Shown here in pieces: positions 38,657 to 47,201 of a DNA stretch of 64,000 bases. The translations under genes and the position numbers were made by a program. Below the pieces are notes generated by a model. The model saw only the letters and a list, made by a program, of their open reading frames with translations. It was not told the DNA's origin and searched no databases. Source of the DNA: Sphingomonas arvum (GTDB taxonomy: Bacteria; Pseudomonadota; Alphaproteobacteria; Sphingomonadales; Sphingomonadaceae); NCBI RefSeq assembly GCF_026013565.1, contig NZ_JAPDOB010000001.1, positions 496,001 to 560,000 on the forward strand, read 5' to 3'. The stretch's first letter is position 1. Every line of letters starts with the position of its first letter.

Positions 38657-41140
38657 TCAAGCGCTCGCCCGCTTGGTGCGCAGCGTTGGTGGGGCGGCGG
38701 CTGGGTCGTCGGGCCAGGGGTGGCGGGGATAGCGGCCGCGCATCTCCTTGGCGACGTCGCGCCAGCTGCCGGCCCAGAAGCTGGGCAGGTCGCGGCTGGT
38801 CTGGATCGGGCGGCCAGCCGGCGAGGTGATGGCGAGGGTCAGCGGCACTCGGCCGCCGGCGAGCATAGGATGCTGGGCAAGGCCGAACAGCGCCTGGGCG
38901 CGGACCTCGACCATCGGGCCGCCGGGCGCAAGGTAATCGATGGCATGGCGGCTGCCGGCGGGGGAGCCAAAGTCGGGCGGGGCCAAGCGGTCGACGGTGC
39001 GAGCGGCTTCGTACCCCAGCAGGTTGTCGAGTGCCTGGCGGAGCGCGCCCAGGTCGATGTCGCGCAGGCGGCGCTTGCCCGCGACCAACGGCGGCAGCCA
39101 CTCGTCGAGGCGGTCGAGCAGGGCCTGGTCGTCGAGCGATGGAATGGCCGGATCGTGCTCGCGGGCGAAGGCGGCGCGGGCGCGGAGCTGGCGGGCGCCG
39201 TCCGTCCAAGGCAGCAGGTCGAGCCCGTAGGTGCGGACCCCCTCGACCAATGCGGCCTCGATCGCGGCTGGGTCGGGCTTGGGGTCGGGACCGGTCGACA
39301 GGCGGATACTGCCGAGCCGGCGCGAACGGGTCGGGGTGACTGCCCCGGTGGCAGGGTCGAAGGCGCCGTCGTGGCCGGTAACGATGCGGTCGGCGAAAAA
39401 CGTTAGTGTGTCCACTTCGTCCACTTCAACCGCGGCGAGGATCCGGGCGCCCGCCGCCGCGCCGGCGACTTCGGCCACGGCCAGCCATTCGGCGCGGGCG
39501 AGCGAGGAGGCGGGGTCGAGCCGGAAGCCGCGACCGCCGACAGACTGCCAGCGCTGGCCGGAAGGATCGCGGCGGCGGGCGACGCGATCGGGGAAGGCGA
39601 GGGCAACGGCTAGCGCGAGGTTAGAACCGGTTGGTTCAAGCGCCCCGCGACTGCGGCCTTCGGCCTCCGCTCGGGACGAGCGGACCTGTTGGGTCCACCT
39701 CTTGGCAAGACCGCGTGCCGCCTCAGCACGCGGCGAGCGATCGCTGCGCCAGCGTCGCCAGCGCAGTTCGAGGTCGGCGTCGGTGCCGCCGAGGCCGCGT
39801 TCGGTGAGGAGGACGGCGGCTTCGGCGGCGACCTGCGGGAAGCCGCGTGCGGCGGCTTCGAGAAGCATGTGGGCGAGGCGGGGTTCGAGCGGTAGCCGGG
39901 CGACCGCGCGGCCATGGGCGGTGACCCGGCCCTCGGCGTCGATTGCGCCGATGGCGGTCAGGCGGCGACGCGCCTCGTCCAGCGCGGCGGCCGGCGGGTG
40001 GTCGAGGAAGGGCAGCCGGCTGGGGTCGTTCTCGCCCCATAGCAGGCAGGTCAGGAGGAGGCTCGACAGGTCGGCTTCGAGGATCTCGGGCGGGTCGTGA
40101 GCCGGGAGGGCCGCGGTCGCCGCTTCCTCCCACAGGCGGAGGGCGACGCCGGGCCGCTGGCGGGCAGCGCGGCCGGCGCGCTGGGTGGCGGCGGCGCGGC
40201 TGGCCCGCTCGGTGACCAGGCGGGTGAGGCCGGCGCCGCGGTCATAGCGCGGGCGGCGGGCGAGGCCGCTGTCGACCACGATCGCGACATCCTCCAGCGT
40301 GACACTGGTCTCGGCGATGCTGGTGGCGAGGACCAGCTTGCGGGTGCCGGATGCGGGCGCAGCGAGCGCGGCGCGCTGATCGCGTGGGTCGACGCCGCCG
40401 TGGAGGCGATGGAGGACGACGTCCGGCGGCAGGGACCCGAGCGCGTCGGCGGTGCGCTCGATCTCCGCCACGCCGGGGAGGAAGGCGAGCAGCGAGCCGG
40501 GGTGCTCGGCGAGTGCGCGGCGACAGGCGGCGGCGACCTGCGGTTCGATCCGGCCGGCGGGATCGCGGCCGAGGTGACGGAGGGTGAGCGGGAAGCTCTT
40601 GCCCTCGCTCTCGATGCGCGGCGGGTCACCGAGCAGCCGGGCGAAGCGCTCGCCATCGAGGGTCGCGGACATGGCGAGGATGCGCAGATCATCGCGCAGG
40701 GCGGCGGCGGCGTCGAGGGTCAGAGCGAGCGCCAGGTCGTTGTCGAGGCTGCGCTCATGCACCTCGTCGAACAGCACGGCGGAGATCCCGGCGAGTTCCG
40801 GGTCGGCCTGAATGCGAGCAAGGAACACGCCATGCGTCATGACGACCACACGGGTCGCCTGGCCCGTGCGGCTGTCCAGACGGGTCTGATAGCCGATCGT
40901 GCCGCCGGGCTGCTCGCTCAGCTGGCGCGACATAAACTCGGCGGCGGCGCGAGCAGCGAGGCGGCGCGGGACCAGCAGCAGGACCTGGCCGTCGCACCAG
41001 GGCTGGCCAAGCAGGGCGGGGGCGACGCTGGTGGTCTTCCCAGCGCCTGGGGGCGCGATCAGCAGGGCGCGGGTGTTGTCGCGCAGGGCGACGAGCAGGT
41101 CGGGCAGGACGGCGTGGATCGGCAGCGCGGGCCCGGTCAT
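38657..41140 (-). CDS. hrpB: ATP-dependent RNA helicase HrpB
   Basis: The 827-residue DEAH-box-type helicase has Walker A 'APPGAGKTTS' (residues 29-38), 'TQRAGRAARQRPG' (motif VI), 'SATLDGERFA' (motif III), and the Walker B box reads 'DEVHERSLDNDLAL'. 'ATSIAETSVTLEDVAIVVD' is motif V. The C-terminal domain 'LPSFWAGSWRDVAKEMRGRY' and 'RHPWPDDPAAA' is characteristic of HrpB. Length matches the family. The exact cellular role is poorly defined even in E. coli. Confidence 0.95.
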   Translation of the reverse strand: MTGPALPIHAVLPDLLVALRDNTRALLIAPPGAGKTTSVAPALLGQPWCDGQVLLLVPRRLAARAAAEFMSRQLSEQPGGTIGYQTRLDSRTGQATRVVVMTHGVFLARIQADPELAGISAVLFDEVHERSLDNDLALALTLDAAAALRDDLRILAMSATLDGERFARLLGDPPRIESEGKSFPLTLRHLGRDPAGRIEPQVAAACRRALAEHPGSLLAFLPGVAEIERTADALGSLPPDVVLHRLHGGVDPRDQRAALAAPASGTRKLVLATSIAETSVTLEDVAIVVDSGLARRPRYDRGAGLTRLVTERASRAAATQRAGRAARQRPGVALRLWEEAATAALPAHDPPEILEADLSSLLLTCLLWGENDPSRLPFLDHPPAAALDEARRRLTAIGAIDAEGRVTAHGRAVARLPLEPRLAHMLLEAAARGFPQVAAEAAVLLTERGLGGTDADLELRWRRWRSDRSPRAEAARGLAKRWTQQVRSSRAEAEGRSRGALEPTGSNLALAVALAFPDRVARRRDPSGQRWQSVGGRGFRLDPASSLARAEWLAVAEVAGAAAGARILAAVEVDEVDTLTFFADRIVTGHDGAFDPATGAVTPTRSRRLGSIRLSTGPDPKPDPAAIEAALVEGVRTYGLDLLPWTDGARQLRARAAFAREHDPAIPSLDDQALLDRLDEWLPPLVAGKRRLRDIDLGALRQALDNLLGYEAARTVDRLAPPDFGSPAGSRHAIDYLAPGGPMVEVRAQALFGLAQHPMLAGGRVPLTLAITSPAGRPIQTSRDLPSFWAGSWRDVAKEMRGRYPRHPWPDDPAAAPPTLRTKRASA

Positions 41141-41360
41141 CGGGCGGGTCGCGCTGTGCGGAAGGCGACAAAGGAGACACCTAAACGCCTACAGTCCGCG
41201 GACCCGGTTAAGTCAGGAATGGTCATCATTGAGACATTAGCCGGACGAACTGGCGCGGGCACCCGGCGGCTATGTCAGATCGGGGCCGTGTAGGACAAAT
41301 TTATGTCGGCCTGACCTCACCGAAGAGGGCCCGACAGCAACGGGCAGGCGTTGGGCAGCG

Positions 41361-41447
41361 ATGAGTGAGCGTGGCGTATTCCGGGAAGCCCTTATTTTCC
41401 TTGTGTTTCTGATCGTGTTGGCAGTGGTCCTGGCGATGTTCGAATAG
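41361..41447 (+). CDS. Possible 28-residue single-span membrane peptide
   Basis: The frame reads 'MSERGVFREALIFLVFLIVL' followed by 'AVVLAMFE' and a stop. A charged N terminus leads into about 17 hydrophobic residues, a classic small transmembrane peptide layout. There is no strong ribosome-binding site, and composition in GC-rich DNA can give such runs by chance. Function unknown. Confidence 0.4.
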   Translation: MSERGVFREALIFLVFLIVLAVVLAMFE

Positions 41448-41561
41448 CCGGCCCGTACGCCAGGCGAGCGCATCAGCCCGTGCCAGATTGGCGCGAAGCC
41501 GGCCGTTCCTGAGTGTGGCGGACAAGCCCGAGCAACCTAACCGAGTGGAAAAACCCCTCTG

Positions 41562-41711
41562 TTGACGCCCGGTGAACGCCAACTCTTATGCGAACGCGTT
41601 TGCGCACTGCTATGCGCCACGGCCTTGCTGTCTGCCTGCCAGTCCGAAGGCGGTGTCGCCACGTCGGTGGTGCAGGGTGGCGACGAGACCATGGGCACAC
41701 ACGACGGCTGA
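41562..41711 (+). CDS. Possible 49-residue lipoprotein
   Basis: From a TTG at 41562 the frame encodes 'RVCALLCATALLSACQSEGG' and ends 'QGGDETMGTHDG'. The LLSAC lipobox after a hydrophobic run suggests a tiny lipoprotein. The start codon is weak, and an ATG two bases downstream opens a different frame antisense to the neighbouring genes, so the call is tentative. Confidence 0.35.
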   Translation: MTPGERQLLCERVCALLCATALLSACQSEGGVATSVVQGGDETMGTHDG

Positions 41712-41758
41712 ACCTGGCTGAAGGCTCCGGCGTCCGATTGCGGGCGCCGAGCTGCCGG

Positions 41759-41971
41759 TCAGTTACGGCTGGGGCAGCCGCTGGCGCCGATAATGGAGCC
41801 GGTGTCGTTGTCGGCGTGGCAGGTGGTTTTCTTGGTCTTGGCGGTCTTGGGCTGGGCCTTTTGGGCAGGAGCCGCGGTGGCGGCGGTCTGCTCGGTGGCG
41901 GCGGTCTGGGCGCAGGCGGACAGGAGAGCGGCCGAGGCCACCAGGGCTGCAAACGCTGCGCTACGAACCAT
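41759..41971 (-). CDS. Small lipoprotein, function unknown
   Basis: The 70-residue protein starts at ATG 41971 with 'MVRSAAFAALVASAALLSAC', a lipoprotein signal with lipobox LSAC. An Ala/Thr/Lys-rich spacer follows, then a short cysteine-bearing end 'CHADNDTGSIIGASGCPSRN' whose two cysteines could pair. Similar short 'C...TGSxxG...C' tails occur in other sphingomonad small proteins as far as I recall, but no function is known to me. It sits downstream of the alcohol dehydrogenase on the same strand, 132 bases away. Confidence 0.75.
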   Translation of the reverse strand: MVRSAAFAALVASAALLSACAQTAATEQTAATAAPAQKAQPKTAKTKKTTCHADNDTGSIIGASGCPSRN

Positions 41972-42103
41972 GCTTCACTCCCGAACCTTGCCGTTGAATG
42001 GCGCGTTTCCAAGCAGAAGAGTCGGGATTTCGCAACCGGCGGTGAGCGCGCGGCCGCCGCCTATTCGACGAACGGCGGAAGCGCGGTTCACCTTGGCCGA
42101 GGC

Positions 42104-43225
42104 TTATTCGTCCTCGTCGCCGCCGTCCTCGTCCTTCAGCGAGGCCATGTCGATCACGTAGCGAAAGCGGACGTCGCCCTTTTCGACCTTTTTCATCGCC
42201 TGGTTGATCTGCTGAATGGGGATGATCTCGATTTCCGGCGCGATGCCGTGCTCGGCGCAGAAGTCGATCACCTCCTGCGTCTCCCTGATGGAGCCGATCA
42301 GCGAGCCGGATACGGAGCGGCGGTGGAAGGCAACGGCCTGGTTGTCGACCGGCGCCATCGGCTCCAACGCACCGACGATGACCAGCGACTTGTCGCGCTT
42401 CAGCAGGGCAACGAAGGCGTTGATGTCGTGCTTCTCGGGCACGGTCGACAGGATGAAATCGAACGTACCGGGGGTGGTGGCGAGCTCCTCGGCCTTGCTC
42501 GTGACCTCCTTCTCGATGGTGACGTGGGTCGCCCCGAGCGCTTCGGCATCGGCCTTCTTTTCGGGCGAGGTGGTGAAGACGGTGACCTCGGCGCCAAGCG
42601 CCTTCGCCAGCTTCACGGCCATGTGGCCGAGGCCGCCCAAGCCGACCACGCCGACCTTGTCGCCCTTCTTCACGCCCCAATGGCGCATGGGCGAGAAGGT
42701 GGTGACACCGGCGCACAGGATGGGCGCGGCCTCCTCCGGTTTGAGCTTGTCGGGGATGCGGATGGCGAAGTCCTCGCGGACGTTCAGCAGGTTCGCATAG
42801 CCGCCATAGGTGTTGTCGCGGCCGTAGATGTTCTCACCGGTGGGCGCCTTCTTGGCCGGGATCATCGGGCCGTTGTAGGTCGCGAGCCAGCTGTTCGGGC
42901 CTTCGCAGTAATTCTCGTCGCCTTCGCGGCAGGGTGCGCAGGACTGGCAGCTGTCGATCATGCAGCCGACCCCAACCAGGTCGCCGACCTTGAACTTGCC
43001 CCCGTCAGCCGCCTTGGTGACGCGGCCGACGACCTCGTGGCCGGGCATGCAGGGGTAGACCGTGTTGCTCCACTCGTTCTTCACCTGGTGAATGTCGGAG
43101 TGGCAGACGCCGCAATAGAGCACCTCGAGCTGGAGCTCGTGGGGCTTGGGCTCGTCGCGCTGGAAGCGGAGCGGCTTCAGGCGGCTGAAACTGTGCTTGG
43201 CGGCGTAACCGATTGCGTCGACCAT
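42104..43225 (-). CDS. Zinc-dependent alcohol dehydrogenase (YahK/cinnamyl alcohol dehydrogenase type)
   Basis: The 373-residue medium-chain dehydrogenase shows the catalytic zinc block 'CGVCHSDIHQVKNEW', 'PGHEVVGRV', the structural zinc cysteines in 'CQSCAPCREGDENYCEG', and the cofactor loop 'VGVVGLGGLGHMAVKLA'. It resembles YahK-like NADP(H)-dependent aldehyde reductases. The start is ATG 43225; the longer frame adds 14 residues without support. An acidic tail 'KDEDGGDEDE' is unusual. Likely cytoplasmic, substrate unknown. Confidence 0.93.
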   Translation of the reverse strand: MVDAIGYAAKHSFSRLKPLRFQRDEPKPHELQLEVLYCGVCHSDIHQVKNEWSNTVYPCMPGHEVVGRVTKAADGGKFKVGDLVGVGCMIDSCQSCAPCREGDENYCEGPNSWLATYNGPMIPAKKAPTGENIYGRDNTYGGYANLLNVREDFAIRIPDKLKPEEAAPILCAGVTTFSPMRHWGVKKGDKVGVVGLGGLGHMAVKLAKALGAEVTVFTTSPEKKADAEALGATHVTIEKEVTSKAEELATTPGTFDFILSTVPEKHDINAFVALLKRDKSLVIVGALEPMAPVDNQAVAFHRRSVSGSLIGSIRETQEVIDFCAEHGIAPEIEIIPIQQINQAMKKVEKGDVRFRYVIDMASLKDEDGGDEDE

Positions 43226-43294
43226 GAGTGGGGCTCGCTTGTGCTTGGGGGATGAAATCCCAAGCAAGCAGGGCGCCGATCGTTCCTACGTCGG

Positions 43295-43477
43295 TTAGCC
43301 TAGCTTGGCGGCCTCGTTCACTTCGCGCTGTTGCTGGGCGCGGCGCATGCGGAGCGCCATGGCGTCCCACGCATCGGCGGCCGTGGCATTGCGCTGGCGA
43401 ACGTTCTCGAGGGTGGCGGAGTCGGCATCGCGGCGGCATTCGGCGGCGCGCTCGGTGTAGAATTGGAGGGTCGACAT
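43295..43477 (-). CDS. Small conserved-type hypothetical protein (60 aa)
   Basis: The 60-residue protein reads 'MSTLQFYTERAAECRRDADS' then 'ATLENVRQRNATAADAWDAM', predicted to be mostly alpha-helical and charged. GGAG lies upstream of the start. Small proteins with the 'FYxxRAAECRRDA' opening are, to my recollection, common in sphingomonads, with no assigned role. It lies between adh and cspA on the same strand. Confidence 0.7.
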   Translation of the reverse strand: MSTLQFYTERAAECRRDADSATLENVRQRNATAADAWDAMALRMRRAQQQREVNEAAKLG

Positions 43478-43505
43478 TCGCGGGGGACTCCTTGGCGCCA
43501 GCAGG

Positions 43506-43537
43506 AAAACGCCCGCCCGACGGATGTCGGACGGGCG
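43506..43537 (-). terminator. Intrinsic terminator of cspA
   Basis: On the minus strand CGCCCG-T-CCGAC pairs with GTCGG-G-CGGGCG around a four-base loop, with one mismatch, and is followed directly by TTTT. It begins nine bases past the cspA stop, as expected for Rho-independent termination. Confidence 0.75.
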
Positions 43538-43545
43538 GAAAAGCG

Positions 43546-43752
43546 TCAGGCGGACTGCAAGTTCACTGCGCTGTTGCGGCCGTCGCGGCCGGACTGGAGC
43601 TCGTATTGGACGCGCTGCTCCTTATCGAGCGAGCGCATACCCGCCGCCTCCACCGCCGTGATGTGGACAAAGGCGTCGCCGCTGTTGTCATCCGGCTGGA
43701 TGAAGCCATAGCCCTTATCGGCGTTGAAGAATTTGACGGTTCCGGTGATCAT
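43546..43752 (-). CDS. cspA: Cold-shock domain protein (CspA family)
   Basis: The 68-residue protein is a single cold-shock domain: 'TGTVKFFNADKGYGFIQPDD' contains RNP1 (KGYGFIQ), and 'DAFVHI' is RNP2. Such proteins bind single-stranded RNA or DNA and melt secondary structure. AAGGAACG precedes the ATG. About 160 bases of non-coding DNA lie upstream, enough for a structured leader as in other csp genes, and a clear terminator follows. Which paralogue it is cannot be told. Confidence 0.94.
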   Translation of the reverse strand: MITGTVKFFNADKGYGFIQPDDNSGDAFVHITAVEAAGMRSLDKEQRVQYELQSGRDGRNSAVNLQSA

Positions 43753-43912
43753 GTATTCGTTCCTTCTCGTAAGCGCACCGAAGTGCCGGCACGCCTGCTA
43801 CAAGCGGCGAAGAGAGAGGAAAGAAGGAGCCGCAAAGCACCAAAAGACCGTCAACTTGCGACTGATAGCCAACCCCATATGGGGGTTCGTTACGTGTTTG
43901 TAAGGGGCACCC

Positions 43913-44926
43913 CTAATAAGCGCGCGCGACGGCGAAGGCGACGGCTTCGGACAGGGCGGCCTTCGCCTTGCCGCTGGGAAAAGGGGCGAGCGCATCGAGC
44001 GCGCGGCGGGCGTAAAGGCGGGCGCGCTCCAGCGTGTCGCCGATCGCGTCGGTCGAGCGGAGCAGGGCAATGGCATGGGCGAGGTCGTCGTCCGCAACCC
44101 GGTCGCCGCTGACCGCTTCCTTCCAGAACCGCCGGTCGGCCTCGCCACCGCGGGCGTAGGCGAGAATTATCGGCAAGGTCATCTTGCCCTCCCGGAAGTC
44201 GTCCCCAAGGCTCTTGCCGGACGTGCCTTCGTCGCTGGTGTAGTCGATGGCGTCGTCGACCAGCTGGAAGGCGATGCCGAGGTTGCGGCCGAAGGCCTCC
44301 AGCGCCAGCTCCGCGTCCTCGCCGGCTTCGGCGACAACCGGCGCGATGCGGCAGGCGGCGGCGAACAGGGCCGCGGTCTTTGCCTCGATGATGTGGAGGT
44401 AGGTGTCCTCGCCGGTCGCGATCTGGCGCTGGGCGGTAAGCTGCGCCACTTCGCCTTCCGCGATGACGGCGCTGGCGTGGCTGAGGATCTTCAGCACCTT
44501 CAAGGAACCGTCCTCGACCATCAGCTCGAACGAGCGGGAGAAGAGGAAGTCGCCGACCAGGACGCTGGCGGGGTTGCCCCAAATGATGTTGGCCGTGCGC
44601 TTGCCGCGGCGCATGCCGCTCATGTCGACCACGTCGTCATGGAGCAGGGTGGCGGTGTGGATGAATTCCACCGCGGCGGCGAGCTTGTGGTGGCGGGTGC
44701 CGGGGTAGTCACACAATGCGGCGGACGCGCAGGTCAGCATGGGCCGCATCCGCTTGCCCCCGCCGGCGATCAGGTGGCCGGCGAGCTCGGGAATGAGCGG
44801 GACCTCCGACTGCATGCGGGCGAGGATCACCTGGTTCACCGCATTCATGTCGGCGGCGGTGAGGGCGATCAGCGGCTCGAGGGTGGGCGCGCGGTCAGGG
44901 TGCAGCTGGTGGACGGAAGCGGTCAC
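43913..44926 (-). CDS. ispB: Polyprenyl diphosphate synthase (octaprenyl/decaprenyl type)
   Basis: The 337-residue trans-isoprenyl synthase makes the ubiquinone side-chain precursor. It has 'GGGKRMRPMLT', the first aspartate-rich motif 'LHDDVVDMSGMRRGK' (Asp97-Asp98...Asp101), 'GDFLFSRSFELM', and the second motif 'FQLVDDAIDYTSDEGTSGK'. I place the start at GTG 44926; upstream in-frame sequence overlaps the sensor kinase gene on the same strand and is not conserved. Chain length cannot be predicted with certainty, but sphingomonads make ubiquinone-10. Confidence 0.93.
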   Translation of the reverse strand: MTASVHQLHPDRAPTLEPLIALTAADMNAVNQVILARMQSEVPLIPELAGHLIAGGGKRMRPMLTCASAALCDYPGTRHHKLAAAVEFIHTATLLHDDVVDMSGMRRGKRTANIIWGNPASVLVGDFLFSRSFELMVEDGSLKVLKILSHASAVIAEGEVAQLTAQRQIATGEDTYLHIIEAKTAALFAAACRIAPVVAEAGEDAELALEAFGRNLGIAFQLVDDAIDYTSDEGTSGKSLGDDFREGKMTLPIILAYARGGEADRRFWKEAVSGDRVADDDLAHAIALLRSTDAIGDTLERARLYARRALDALAPFPSGKAKAALSEAVAFAVARAY

Positions 44927-44972
44927 GGGTGCGCGGGTAGAAGGGGATTGGGGCGAGGGCAAGGCGGGCGGA

Positions 44973-46406
44973 TCAGCCCAGCGGAAGGCTGAGGCGAGCG
45001 AGCAGGCCGCCGAGGTCTTCGCTCTCCTCCAGGCTGACGGTGCCGCCGTAGATTTCCGCGACATCGCGGACGATGGCGAGGCCGAGGCCGGTGCCGGGCT
45101 TGCCGGTGGTATCGAGCCGCTTACCCCGGGTGAACAGCTCGCTGCGCTGCGCCTCGGGGATGCCGGGGCCGTCGTCCTCGACCAGGATGTCGACGGTGGA
45201 CTCGCGTCGTTCCACGGTGACGAACACGCGGCCGTGGCCGTATTTCGCGGCGTTCTCGACCAGGTTGCCGAGCATCTCGTCGAGGTCCTGGCGCTCAACC
45301 CGGGCGCTGGCGGTCTTGTCGCCGGCAATATCGACCGTGACTTCCTCGTACATCCGGTCGACCGCGCGCTGCACCGCCTGCAGGCTTTCCCAAACGCGGG
45401 CGCGGGCCTGAGCGGAGGCGCGCCGGCCGATGGCGCGGGCGCGGGCGAGATGGTGGTCGACCTGCCGCCGCATGGTGGTCGCCTCGCGGCAGACGGTATC
45501 CGACAGGTCGGGGTCCCTGGCGGTGGCGGCGTTGGTGATGACGGTGAGCGGGGTCTTCAGCGCATGGGCGAGGTTGCCGGCGTGGCGGCGGGCTTCCTCG
45601 GCCTGTTCCTCCGAATGGGCGAGCAGCTGGTTGATCTCTTCGGTAAGGGGCCGGATCTCGTCCGGGAAGGCTTGGGGGACGCGGGTCCGGTTGCCGGAAC
45701 GGATCGCCGCCACGGCCTGGCGCACGCGGCGCAGCGGCCACAGGCCGTAAACCGTCTGCAGCGCGGCGAGCACCACCAGGCCCAGGCCGAGCACGGCGAA
45801 GCTCCAGATCAGGGTGTTGCGCAGCTCGCGGATCTGGGCGTCGAGGCCCTCGCGGCTCTGTGCCACCTGGAACCGCCAGCGGATGGCGGAGCCGGGCAGG
45901 ATCACGTCGCGCTCGACGATGCGTAGCGGCTCGCCCTCGAATTCCTGGCTGTCATAGAAATGCGGGCGGACGTGGAAGTAGTTGTCGTCGATCCGCAGCC
46001 GCCGGTCCCACAGCGAGCGGGACGGATAGCAGAGCGGCGATTCCGCCTGCTGCCGGCAATGGTTTGCGGGGACGTCCGTGATCTGGAAGTAGAGGCCGGA
46101 ATAAGTCTCGATGAAGCGCTGGTCGGCGGGCGGCCGGTTGAACCGCACCTCGCCCTCGGGCCCGATCTCGGACGCGGCGATCATCGCGTTGACGACATAT
46201 TCGAGCTGGGAATCGAAGTTGCGCACCAGGCTGCCGGTCAGCACGCGGTCGAGCGCGAAGCCGCCGGCGAACAGCAGGATGGAAATCCAGATCGTGGCGA
46301 CCACGATCATGCGCTGGGTCAGCGAGCCCGTGCCGCGCGTTCGGCGCGGGCGGGCTGCGGAACCTGCAGAGCCCGCGGCGGCGATGCCGGGGCCGGTCAC
46401 TTTCAC
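44973..46406 (-). CDS. Sensor histidine kinase (PhoQ-like)
   Basis: The 477-residue kinase has an N-terminal transmembrane helix ('MIVVATIWISILLFAGGFAL'), a periplasmic domain of about 150 residues with two cysteines ('NHCRQQAESPLCYP'), a second helix ('LIWSFAVLGLGLVVLAAL'), a HAMP-like stretch, and an H-box 'NLAHALKTPLTV' with His281. N, G1 and G2 boxes are 'NLVENAAKYG', 'VEDDGPGIP' and 'GTGLGLAIVRDV'. Its ATG overlaps the regulator stop as ATGA. The acidic periplasmic domain resembles PhoQ-type metal or peptide sensors, but the signal is unknown. Confidence 0.93.
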   Translation of the reverse strand: MKVTGPGIAAAGSAGSAARPRRTRGTGSLTQRMIVVATIWISILLFAGGFALDRVLTGSLVRNFDSQLEYVVNAMIAASEIGPEGEVRFNRPPADQRFIETYSGLYFQITDVPANHCRQQAESPLCYPSRSLWDRRLRIDDNYFHVRPHFYDSQEFEGEPLRIVERDVILPGSAIRWRFQVAQSREGLDAQIRELRNTLIWSFAVLGLGLVVLAALQTVYGLWPLRRVRQAVAAIRSGNRTRVPQAFPDEIRPLTEEINQLLAHSEEQAEEARRHAGNLAHALKTPLTVITNAATARDPDLSDTVCREATTMRRQVDHHLARARAIGRRASAQARARVWESLQAVQRAVDRMYEEVTVDIAGDKTASARVERQDLDEMLGNLVENAAKYGHGRVFVTVERRESTVDILVEDDGPGIPEAQRSELFTRGKRLDTTGKPGTGLGLAIVRDVAEIYGGTVSLEESEDLGGLLARLSLPLG

Positions 46407-47068
46407 GCCGCCGGTTCCTCCAGGCTGTAGCCGAGGCCGCGGATGGTGGTGATCACGTCGGGACCAAGCTTCTTGCGGATGCGGGTGACGAACACCTCAA
46501 TCGTATTGGAGTCGCGGTCGAAGTCCTGGTCATAGATATGCTCGATCAGCTCGGTGCGGCTGACCACCTTGCCCTTGTGGTGGAGCAGGTAGGAGAGAAG
46601 CTTGTACTCCTGCGCGGTGAGCTTCACCGGCTCGCCATCCTTGGTGACCTTGCCCGAGCGGGTGTCGAGGCGGATATCGCCGGCAATCAGTTCGGACGAG
46701 GCGTTGCCGCTGCTGCGACGAATGAGCGCGCGGAGGCGGGCGATCAGCTCCTCCGTCTGGAACGGCTTGGCGAGATAGTCGTCGGCGCCGGCGTCGAGCC
46801 CAGCTACCTTGTCCGACCAGCTGTCGCGCGCGGTCAGCACCAGCACGGGCATCTTGCGCCCCTCCTTGCGCCAGCGGTCGAGCACGGTCAGGCCGTCAAC
46901 CTCGGGCAGGCCGAGGTCGAGCACGACCGCGTCGTAGCTTTCCGTGGTGCCGAGGTAGTGGCCGTCCTCGCCATCGGTCGCGAGGTCCACGGCATAGCCG
47001 GCGCCTTCCAGCGTGGAACGGAGCTGGCGGCCCAGGTTGGGTTCGTCCTCGACGATCAGCACGCGCAT
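46403..47068 (-). CDS. OmpR/PhoP-family response regulator
   Basis: The 221-residue protein begins 'MRVLIVEDEPNLGRQL' with the phosphoacceptor Asp51 in 'VVLDLGLPE', Thr in 'LVLTARD' and Lys in 'YLAKPF'. The C-terminal winged helix reads 'LTAQEYKLLSYLLHHKGKVV' and 'SNTIEVFVTRIRKKLG'. The longest open frame extends far upstream, but ATG 47068 is the clear family start. It is co-transcribed with the histidine kinase (4-base overlap) and divergent from the DUF4893 lipoprotein gene. Confidence 0.95.
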   Translation of the reverse strand: MRVLIVEDEPNLGRQLRSTLEGAGYAVDLATDGEDGHYLGTTESYDAVVLDLGLPEVDGLTVLDRWRKEGRKMPVLVLTARDSWSDKVAGLDAGADDYLAKPFQTEELIARLRALIRRSSGNASSELIAGDIRLDTRSGKVTKDGEPVKLTAQEYKLLSYLLHHKGKVVSRTELIEHIYDQDFDRDSNTIEVFVTRIRKKLGPDVITTIRGLGYSLEEPAA

Positions 47069-47201
47069 TTTGGTTTCGTCCTCTCGGGTCGTTCGCTTGC
47101 CCCGGTTAACCCGCGCCAAGCTGAACGGTTGCTTAGACGCAACGAACCGGAGTGGGGAGAGGGCGCTTGTCGGCGGCCGCGCGGCGCGTACAAGGGGCGG
47201 C

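Larger units (their letters stand above)
41141..41758. other. Intergenic region with two possible small genes
   Basis: This 618-base gap between the hrpB start and a minus-strand lipoprotein stop contains two short plus-strand frames, listed separately, with membrane or lipoprotein character. I see no other structure. Confidence 0.5.

Noticed and set aside
41588-43255. 555-codon plus-strand frame opposite the alcohol dehydrogenase
   Set aside because: It is a shadow of the dehydrogenase frame; the zinc and Rossmann motifs lie on the minus strand.
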